In this document: in pieces, positions 56,300 through 64,000 of the stretch
How the letters are laid out: each line of letters begins with the position of its first letter
Numbering within the stretch: position 1 is the first letter of the stretch
Assembly: GCF_019279795.1 (NCBI RefSeq)
Contig: NC_056729.1
Location: forward strand, 1,861,493,055-1,861,557,054
Reading direction: 5' to 3'
DNA from: Protopterus annectens
Taxonomy: Eukaryota; Chordata; Ceratodontiformes; Protopteridae
Length of the DNA: 64,000 bases
Notes under the pieces: model-generated
Database searches by the model: none
What the model saw: the letters and a program-made list of their open reading frames with translations, nothing else
What the model was told of the DNA's origin: nothing
Translations under genes and position numbers: made by a program

Positions 56300-58575
56300 G
56301 TGGGATCAGGGGTAGGATCATTGGATGAGCTAGAATGATAATGCCAGGATCATGAGTATGATCATAAAATAGACTTGAATAATAATGGCAGGATCGGGAG
56401 TAGGATCAGTGAGTGGGATAGAATGATGGTTGGATCAGGAGTAGGATTAGTGAGTGGGACAGAAGATAGAATTAGGATTAAGAGCAGTAGATAGAACAGA
56501 ATGATAGTGTCAGTAGATGGGACAGAACGATGTCAGGATCTGGAGTCTGGTTAGTAGACAAGACGTAATGATCACTGGATCAGAGATAGGATGAGTGGGT
56601 AGAACAGAATGATGGCAGGATCTGGAGTTGGGTTAGTAGACAAGACGTAACGATGATCACTGGATCAGAGATAGGATGAGTGGGTAGAACAGAATGATGG
56701 CAGGATGTGGAGTTGGGTCAGTAGATGGGACAGAATGGGAATGATAGAATCACTAGTTGGACATGTCAGGATCCGGAGTAGGGTCAGTAGATGGGACCGA
56801 TTGGCAGTGATAGGATCAGTAGATGGGACATGACAATGTCAGGATCTGGAGTAGGGTCAGTAGATGGGACAGAATGACAGTGATAGGATCAGTAGATGGG
56901 ACATAACAATATCAGGATCTGGAGTAGAGTCAGTAGATGGGACCGATTGGCAGTGATAGGATCAGTAGATGGGACATGACAATGTCAGGATCTGGAGTAG
57001 GGTCAGTAGATGGGACAGAATGACAGTGATAGGATCAGTAGATGGGACATGACAATGTCAGGATCTGGAGTAGAGTCAGTAGATGGGACCGATTGGCAGT
57101 GATAGGATCAGTAGATGGGACATGACAATGTCAGGATCTGGAGTAGGGTCAGTAGATGGGACAGAATGACAGTGATAGGATCAGTAGATGGGACATGACA
57201 ATGTCAGGATCTGGAGTAGAGTCAGTAGATGGGACAGAATGACAGTGATAGGATCAGTAGATGGGACATGACAATGTCAGGATCTGGAGTAGGGTCAGTA
57301 GATGGGACAGAATGACAGTGATAGGATCAGTAGATGGGACATGACAATGTCAGGATCTGGAGTAGAGTCAGTAGATGGGACCGATTGGCAGTGATAGGAT
57401 CAGTAGATGGGACATGACAATGTCAGGATCTGGAGTAGGGTCAGTAGATGGGACAGAATGACAGTGATAGGATCAGTAGATGGGACATGACAATGTCAGG
57501 ATCTGGAGTAGAGTTAGTAGATGGGACCGATTGGCAGTGATAGGATCAGTAGATGGGACATGACAATGTCAGGATCTGGAGTAGGGTCAGTAGATGGGAC
57601 AGAATGACAGTGATAGGATAAGTATATGGAACATGATGGTGTCAGGATCTGGAGTAGTCAGTAGATGGGACAGAATGGCAGTGATAGGATCAGTAGATGG
57701 GACATGACAATGTCAGGATCTGGAGTAGAGTCAGTAGATGGGACCGATTGGCAGTGATAGGATCAGTAGATGGGACATGACAATGTCAGGATCTGGAGTA
57801 GAGTCAGTAGATGGGACAGAATGGCAGTGATAGGATCAGTAGATGGGACATGACAATGTTAGGATCTGGAGTAGGGTCAGTAGATGGGACAGAATGGCAA
57901 TTATAGGATAAGGCAGTGATAGGATAAGTATATGGAACATGATGGTGTCAGGATCTGGAGTGGGGTCAGTAGAAGGGACAGAATGGCAATGATAGGATCA
58001 GTAGATGGGGACATGATGATAGCAAGATTGGGAATAGAATTAGTATATAAGATGCAATGGTAAGGGCAGGATCAGGAATATTTATTTATTTATGTGTTTT
58101 ATTCTATTTTATTTATCCTTTGTCAACCGTGTTAGACCCTCTAGGCTAGTAGCCTCTTTTAAAGGGAGACATGAGGAGGAGTTTATTTTGCGAGGGAAAA
58201 TTTGGCCAGGGAATCAGTGAACTCCCATTACTCTGTTCGATGTGTGCCATGAAATCTTTTACATCCACCTGAGCTCCAACCAATTCAGGCATATAGGGCC
58301 ACTGTTTAACATCTCATCTGAGGAGTAGAATCTGTAGATAGAATAGTACAATAATGGCAGTATCGGTTAATGGGGCAGAATGATAATGGCAGGATCAGGT
58401 GCAGGATCAGTTAATGGGGCAGGATGATAATGGCAGGGTCAGGTGCAGGATCAGTTAATGGGGCAGAATGATATTGGCAGGGTTAGTAGGTTGGACAGAA
58501 GGACAATGGCAGGATGAGAAGTAGGGCGAGGGGATTACAAAAGTGGAGCATCATGGGAGACTTTAGTCTTCTTGT
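56300..58575. repeat. Minisatellite of 73-bp units with 146-bp higher-order period
   Basis: The core unit is 73 bp: ATCAGTAGATGGGACATGAC, AATGTCAGGATCTGGAGTAG, a second GTCAGTAGATGGGAC, then ATGACAGTGATAGG. Two variants alternate: one has GTAGAGTC plus CCGATTGGCA, the other GTAGGGTC plus AGAATGACA. The CCGA variant recurs at about 56797, 56943, 57089, 57381 and 57527, that is at multiples of 146 bp. The flanks (56300-56700 and 57880-58575) are looser and older-looking. It is interrupted at 58078-58330. Confidence 0.95.
58078..58330. other. Insertion inside the minisatellite
   Basis: Non-repeat sequence starting TATTTATTTATTTATGTGTT and ending CAGGCATATAGGGCCACTGT, TTAACATCTCATCTGAGGAG. The phrase CCATGAAATCTTTTACATCC, ACCTGAGCTCCAACC is like a sequence I know as a widespread dispersed repeat in animals, so it is probably a transposon fragment. 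I cannot name the family. Confidence 0.5.
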
Positions 58576-58649
58576 AGAGAATTGAATGTTCACTGCTGCA
58601 GGGTGATGGTGAAGACAGAATTAGCTGAGAGGATTAAGACTATGATCTG

Positions 58650-58800
58650 TTAATGCAGGGTTTGAGTTACTTAGGTTGTGTTTACTTATTGTGTGAGTTT
58701 GAGCAAGTCACTTAACCAGTCAGTTCTCTGGGGTCAACCCTAAAAAGGGACACTTGTATGCAGTGGGCTCCCCCACTTAAAAATAAAATAAAAAATATGT
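58650..58800 (+). repeat. Possible MIR-like (CORE) SINE fragment
   Basis: Contains GTGTGAGTTTGAGCAAGTCA then CTTAACC, followed by TCAGTTCTCTGGGGTC and an A-rich end at about 58779-58800. The GAGCAAGTCACTTAACC word is characteristic of the 3' half of MIR-type SINEs, but only this part matches well. Confidence 0.4.
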
Positions 58801-59585
58801 TTAATTGAATGATGGAGTTGAGCATAACATGAGGTCCGTTATAATGAAAAGGAACATTCCTAACCTTGTCAGCAGCAGTGTTCTTTTACGGCATCCTTGC
58901 TCTTTTTTTTGGCTGTTTGAAACATTTATTTACTGTCTCATTGCTGTTTTTCTGCTGTGGTAAACATTTCTTTAGTGTGCTCTGCCTAGAATATTGTAGC
59001 TAGTGGCTGTAACATAGTCCAGATCTGGGTTTGCTGCTTCTGGGCCTGTTTGTTTGTAGTGGCTGTTTGTTTTGAGCACATTTTCCAGGCCATCTTTGAC
59101 TGGAAAGGGCCCTTCTTCACTATAGTGAGAGGAGTGTGCTGATTGGTACCCAGCTGATAACGTTTTGGAGAAAACACCTCATTGGTTCTTTTGAATTTTT
59201 TTAAAGATTTTTTTTAGGTTTTAACTTCTGGTATTTAAGCCCCACATTGAGTGGGTTTCTGCTTGTTTGTGCATATTGCAGCACCACATACTGCCGTGCA
59301 GTTGTGCGCCATACCTGGACAGGTAATGTCGACAGTTTTTCCCTTAGATACAACTGTATCCCAGTAGTGTAGTCCTCATCTTTAGCACATTTTCAGGCAA
59401 AGAGGCAGTACCCATGAACCTGGTAAGCAGTCCATTGTGATAACAGCCTCAAGTTTTTCTGCGGCCCTGCTCTACTGACTGGTGTAGCACTAAGCATAGC
59501 ATCTGAGGTATTAACGCACCTCGCCCACTAATTATTCCAGCATGTGACACCTTTTCCTGCCATATTCCTGTTTCTGACCATATAA
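58801..59585. other. No recognisable gene, about 0.8 kb
   Basis: AT-rich up to about 59230, then a mixed stretch that may be the 5' UTR of the CR1 fragment that follows. The 65-codon frame at 59449-59646 (minus) runs opposite to CR1 and shows no domain. Confidence 0.35.
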
Positions 59586-59589
59586 ATTC

Positions 59590-60082
59590 ACCTAGCACTA
59601 TGGATGGACAATTTCCCATAGTTTCTCCAGCCAGCTTGGTCAACAATGGGTATCCTGAGGCAGTGTAGCAACTGTCTCATATACATAGATAACCCTCTAC
59701 TTGTAGTCCACACAAGCTCAACATGTGAGAGATACAACTATATTAAAACCCTTGAATCCATGCTCTCTCACAAGCCATTCAATACATCTGACACTGAGCG
59801 GTTTGCCAACACGCACACCTCACCACCTACTCCACCCAAACCCACATCACACATGCTTGCATATGTGGAGGTCCTCGCCTGAAAATTACCTAAACATTAG
59901 AGACCTGCCAAACACAAACATGCTACTCATAATACATCCTCTGCAGAACACAATAGCTGATGCACCAGTGTCTCACCTGTCAAGCCCAGAAGGCTAAACA
60001 CTAAACCTAGCATATTAGTCATAGGTGACTCCATCGTGAGACATACAGATGACCCTCTCACCAGGCCGGATAAGGAAAAGAG
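59590..60082 (+). mobile_element. CR1 5' fragment (ORF1 start)
   Basis: The 5' piece of a CR1 of the same family. The ORF1 start reads MGILRQCSNCLIYIDN at 59646, as at 31.4 and 39.5 kb. At about 60019-60042 it reads GDSIVRHT, the intact block I of the ORF1 esterase. The sequence breaks at about 60082 (DKEK, directly before the block II position) and a different sequence follows. The frame is already interrupted near 59880. Confidence 0.8.
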
Positions 60083-60450
60083 CACAAAGTACTTGTAACT
60101 CCGCACAAAATCAATCCAGAAATGTGACAAAAACCAGGTCCACACTAACAAATAAAACTGTAAATACTTTTAATACTCCAAATAGTACAAGGTTTTATAC
60201 AGGATTAAGCACTTTCATCTGTTAACACAAACTTCTTCAGAATCGCCAATACATAAATTGAACACATTTAAATATCCCACCCATAACAGACACATGACTG
60301 TAACCAACCAATGATCAAACAACCTTAATTAAAAAAAATGAATACCATTGTTAAAATAAAAATACAAATGCTAAGTATAAAAAAATTGTGTGCTCAAACA
60401 ATATAAGACTTCAACTTCAAAAGACTACTAATAGAGGTGTAATCATTTAA
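60083..60450 (-). mobile_element. Probable Penelope-like 3' terminus, minus strand
   Basis: On the minus strand: GGGTGGGATATTTAAATGTG, then TTCTGAAGAAGTTTGTGTTA, GATGAAAGTGCTTAATCC, TATAAAACCTTGTACTATTT and TGGAGTATTAAAAG. This order (TATTTAAA, CTGAAGAAG, a GAAAGTGCTT word, then a T-rich end) parallels the end of the Penelope-like element at 3.72-3.85 kb. No coding part is seen. Confidence 0.5.
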
Positions 60451-60615
60451 ACTGGGGGGGGGTGGCATTTAATCTGAGTTGCCACTGCAACTCCCTCTCC
60501 TCAGTCAAATCTTCCCATGCCCCCCCCCCCCCCCCAGGATTCAGGAGGTTGTGCCACCTTGTCTGAGTTGTTAGATTATAACCATGGATGCTGCTTGGGG
60601 TTTAATTCAGAAAGA

Positions 60616-61482
60616 TTTGCAATGCCATGGTTAACACTAAACGTCAAAGATTAAAGCATGATGTGGCCTGTTAGGTCCAGCAATGCCATGGTTAACACTA
60701 AACGTCAAAGATTAAAGCATGATGTGGCCTGTTAGGTCCAGCAATGCCACGGTTAACACTAAACGTCAAAGATTAAAGCATGATGTGGCCTGTTAGGTCC
60801 AGCAATGCCACGGTTAACACTAAACGTCAAAGATTAAAGCATGATGTGGCCTGTTAGGTCCAGCAATGCCATACTTAACACTAAACGTCAAAGATTAAAG
60901 CATGATGTGGCCTGTTGGGTCCAGCAATGCCATGCTTAACACTAAACGTCAAAGATTAAAGCATGATGTGGCCTGTTAGGTCCAGCAATGCCATGGTTAA
61001 CACTAAACGTCAAAGATTAAAGCATGATGTGGCTTGTTAGGTCCAGCAATGCCATGCTTAACACTAAACGTCAAGATTAAAGCATGATGTGGCCTGTTAG
61101 GTCTAGCAATGCCATGATTAACACTAAACATCAAAGATTAAAGCATAATGTGGCCTGTTAGGTCCAGCAATGCCATGCTTAACACTAAACGTCAAAGATT
61201 AAAGCATGATGTGGCCTGTTAGGTCCAGCAATGCCATGCTTAACACTAAACATCAAAGATTAAAGCATGATGTGGCCTGTTAGGTCCAGCAATGCCATGC
61301 TTAACACTAAACGTCAAAGATTAAAGCATGATGTGGCCTGTTAGGTCCAGCAATGCCATGCTTAACACTAAACGTCAAAGATAAAGCATGATGTGACCTG
61401 TTAGGTCCAGCAATATCACAGTTAACACTAAACGTCAAAGATTAAAGCATGATGTGGCCTGTTAGGTCCAGCATAGCATTGA
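60616..61482. repeat. 61-bp minisatellite, about 14 units
   Basis: Unit of 60-61 bp: GCAATGCCATGGTTAACACT, AAACGTCAAAGATTAAAGCA, TGATGTGGCCTGTTAGGTCC. Units are very similar, with a few point changes (GGTTAAC versus GCTTAAC) and one-base indels near 61072 and 61381, so the array is young or homogenised. Confidence 0.97.
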
Positions 61483-61547
61483 TATTATGAGAAGAGGGCA
61501 GTGCAGTAACTTACCCCATTTCTGTCTGTCCAGTCACTCCTTTTACT

Positions 61548-61775
61548 TTTCATTTGTATGACAAACTGAGGTGACATTTGGCTGTGCTGGCACTCTGTCC
61601 TGCTCACATTGCCATGCTGTAGTGATGAGGTACTTCATTACATGTATGGATGTTTTTACTTTTCATTTATATGACAAACTGAGGTGACATTTGGCTGTGC
61701 TGGCACTCTGTGGCCTGCTCACAGTGCCCTGCTGTAGTGATGAGGTACTTCATTGCATGTATTGGATGTGGCATC
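61548..61775. repeat. 114-bp direct duplication
   Basis: Two adjacent copies of ATGACAAACTGAGGTGACAT ... GTAGTGATGAGGTACTTCAT, starting near 61542 and 61656 and each preceded by TTTTACTTTTCATTT. Confidence 0.92.
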
Positions 61776-61779
61776 CCAC

Positions 61780-62335
61780 TGTTCCTGTCACAAAGGTCAC
61801 ATGACCACAGTATGGCCACTTCTCTGTTGTTTAGTAGTGCAACTGCTGCCATTAATATGGCTGTAGAACACAGGGTATAGAGATAGGTCTTTAAAGTGAT
61901 CCGTATGGAGCAAAGTGTTTATACCCTGGATTCTTCTGGAAAGGAATGTTAGTGGGTGTTCTAGCTGTTGCACATGTTTGGTTATGTACATACTAAAGAG
62001 GTCATTATATTCAGTGATGGGTCTGATAAGAGCCAAATAAAACATAATTTTGACCTCCTTTGACCTCGATGCCCATGCTGTTATTATATGTTGGGCGACA
62101 TAGTATGATTTTCTTTCTATGTTGGTAAAAAGGTCAGATTACTATCTATGTATTTTCCCAGCTCCCTGAATAATGGGTCAACTCGTAGGGGTGTCTTATC
62201 AATGGAATAATTAGCCTGGGTGACGGTTTTGCCAAAAGGCAGTATAATGCATGTCTGTTGTGTTTTAATCTGTTACTTTGGAACCAGTTATTTTTCCTTT
62301 GTCAGACCCTCTTGTATTGTTTGTCATGGGAAGAA
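61780..62335 (-). mobile_element. CR1 LINE fragment, minus strand
   Basis: The minus strand reads LIRPITEYNDLFSMYITKHV then QQLEHPLTFLSRRI at about 62030-61920, the CR1 C-terminal region (LIRPIIEYNAPFGMYLTRHL in CR1-D). Further 5' there are traces of the KLNAKKCIVIPFGK region near 62270-62210. Truncated at both ends and full of stops. Confidence 0.75.
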
Positions 62336-62349
62336 TCTGTGATAGCTCT

Positions 62350-62580
62350 GAAGGTTTGCACCATGGTTAAGTTTGACACAGTGGCACTGTCAGAACAACT
62401 GACAGTGAAGGTTTTGTACCATGGCACAGTCTGACACAGTGGCACTGTCAGAACCACTGACAGTGAAGGTTTTGTACCATGGCACAGTCTGACACAGTGG
62501 CACTGTCAGAACCACTGACAGTGAAGGTTTTGTACCATGGCACAGTCTGACACAGTGGCACTTGCAGAACCACTGCCTCT
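62350..62580. repeat. 58-bp minisatellite, 4 units, with internal dyad
   Basis: Units of 58 bp: GAAGGTTTTGTACCATGGCA, CAGTCTGACACAGTGGCACT, GTCAGAACCACTGACAGT. Each of the first three contains the inverted repeat ACTGTCAG-AAC(C/A)A-CTGACAGT. Starts at the 5' edge of the CR1 fragment on the minus strand. Confidence 0.95.
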
Positions 62581-62589
62581 GATGTGCAT

Positions 62590-63700
62590 GTGCTCATGTT
62601 AGGGGAGTGGCATGTAGGTGTCTGTTCCTACTATTACTGACTCTGTGGATGTACAGATGAGTAACCAGGCCACATACAGTTGATAAACACACTGTGGCAG
62701 AAATTATGTTTATGCTGTATGGCTTACATGAAGACATGGAACCACTGCAAGATAACCTGCACTGCATACTGAGTGACATGGAATATAGGGACCTGGCGTT
62801 CATACACCTGCTGAGGGAACAGTGGTGACCCAGTTGGCATCTACTGGTGCATCAGTGAGGATACTGTAAAATGTTCAGTAGGCAGGGGCCTGAATGTACA
62901 CAGATTGGTTATAGGCCAGGCTTTCAAAGATGGTGTGCACTATTCTGGAGACTGCTTCACTTTCACTGTAGACCATGGCTATCTCCACACATAAATGTGA
63001 CCAGTGTTGTGGTCATGGCCAGTAGTTATCTGAGTCCACATCAGGGATGCCTTGCTGGGCCACTTAGGGGTCCAAATGGAAAGATGATAAAATCAGCAAC
63101 CACTGGAGAGTAGTATTGCTGTAAATGAATTCATCCCCACCCTGCCCCCTATTCCCTCCTGCCCCTGGTGGTCTCACCTTTATTGCACTCAAACCCCTCC
63201 CATCTTTCTAATAGCCAACCACAGCACTAACCCAACACTACCTCCTCCATTTTCCCACTACTATCACACCTCCTCAACTAACATGTACAAGCATACCTTT
63301 CTTATGCTCACTGCATGCACTCTCCTTGCATATCTTACATCCTACCAAAGCTCCATCATTCCCCCACTCAACCACTACCACTGTACTACTACTCACACCA
63401 CCACTCATGTCTCACCCACACTCAGCTCCCCTCCCACCAGCTCAAGAACCATCCCTATGCACCCCCACATATTCTACCAACTATATTACTCAAACATAAA
63501 GCATCCCTACAACTTAACATAGTAACCCTCCCACCATACCTATTACCCACAGAACACAATCATAAAGTTTCCCTTATAAACAAACACATTCAAAAACTGA
63601 GGAAAACTAATAATATCATGCTTGTCAAAACTAGCCCTAAGTGGAGACATCCACCCCAACCCTGGCCCTACCATCTCCAACCCCAATCTTCATAATCAGA
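62590..63700. other. No recognisable gene, about 1.1 kb
   Basis: 62590-63120 is GC-balanced without a convincing frame. 63130-63700 is C-rich and T/A-poor in G, with low-complexity frames (63283-63522 and 63315-63695). The second part is probably the 5' region of the LINE that starts at about 63.7 kb. Confidence 0.4.
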
Positions 63701-63735
63701 CTATAAACCACAACTTCTCCCATATTACAGCCAAT

Positions 63736-64000
63736 AGAAAGCCAAGTTACTTCCTTCTACTATGCCTAAATATTAGAAGTATATCCAACAAAGTCCATGA
63801 ACTCCATGCCACCATAGACTTGTACTCCCCAGATATAGTCATCCTGACAGAAACCTGGCTAAAACCTCACATTACCAGTGAGCAAATGCTCCCTACAGGT
63901 TACGGCATACTAAGAGTAGACCGGCTAAACAAAAAAGGAGGTGGTGTAGCTATAATATTTAAACAGCATCTAAACATCCAGATCTTAAAATCATCAGCAC
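63736..64000 (+). CDS. LINE AP endonuclease N-terminus (CR1/L2 type), cut by window end
   Basis: About 88 codons open to the window edge. It reads LNIRSISNKVHELHATIDLY, IVILTETWLKPHIT and GYGILRVDRLNKKGGGVAII, the first part of the apurinic-type endonuclease of Jockey-superfamily LINEs. The catalytic Glu in TETW and the Asn of LNIRS are present. The start is not clear; the frame enters from upstream without an obvious ATG. No stop or frameshift is visible in this part, so the copy may be fairly young. Whether it is CR1 or L2 cannot be settled from this piece. Confidence 0.75.

Noticed and set aside
62870-63113. Harbinger-type transposase fragment
   Set aside because: A weak resemblance in one frame to the helix-turn-helix part of Harbinger transposases could not be supported by any catalytic motif, and the frames are interrupted.

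Overview
The window looks like nuclear DNA from a non-mammalian, non-avian vertebrate with a repeat-rich, probably large genome. The evidence is its mix of elements: DIRS-type tyrosine-recombinase retrotransposons, CR1 LINEs with an esterase ORF1, L2, an L1/Tx1-like LINE, an RTE/BovB-like LINE, an R4/Dong/Rex6-like LINE with a restriction-like endonuclease, a GIY-YIG Penelope-like element, V-SINE-type SINEs and a hAT MITE. Lungfish, salamander, caecilian or another large-genome lower vertebrate would all fit; the sequence alone does not decide. I see no supportable host gene, rRNA, functional tRNA gene or CRISPR array. Every long reading frame I can identify belongs to a transposon, and nearly all are broken.

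Layout. 1-1.95 kb: 3' part of a CR1 LINE. 1.96-3.86 kb: Penelope-like element hit by a foldback element, then a 40-bp minisatellite. 5.66-7.4 kb: tandem array of 129-141-bp units. 7.6-8.1 kb: second foldback element with a SINE inserted at its edge. 8.14-14.21 kb: almost complete DIRS element (DIRS-1) with inverted terminal repeats (ITRs), internal complementary region (ICR), gag, RT/RNase H/methyltransferase-like and tyrosine recombinase regions. 14.3-18.4 kb: two decayed CR1 copies in opposite orientations. 19.4-23.0 kb: L2 LINE (minus). 23.05-29.46 kb: L1/Tx1-like LINE (minus) with a foldback element between its ORFs. 31.36-35.45 kb: full-length CR1 relic (ORF1 plus ORF2). 35.5-38.03 kb: DIRS-3 relic, followed by a minisatellite.

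39.5-46.9 kb is a nested block: an old CR1 contains a hAT MITE (8-bp target duplication), a V-SINE (7-bp duplication) and an RTE LINE, which itself contains a young 5'-truncated CR1 with an open 3' frame. After a 48-bp minisatellite, 47.5-56.3 kb is DIRS-2, split by an R4-like LINE and by a TA-flanked foldback element. DIRS-2 is followed by a 73-bp minisatellite with 146-bp higher-order structure (56.3-58.6 kb). The last 6 kb holds CR1 5' and 3' fragments, a probable Penelope-like terminus, 61-bp and 58-bp tandem repeats, and the endonuclease start of a LINE cut by the window edge.

The most interesting items are: a family of four foldback elements with a shared core and unrelated outer arms; a splice-donor-like GGTRAG motif at the same place in the right ITR of all three DIRS copies; two SINEs with related tRNA-type heads but different LINE-type tails; and the tendency of minisatellites to start at retroelement ends. 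All names are from reading motifs by eye, without database searches; boundaries of decayed elements are good to tens of bases unless target duplications are given.
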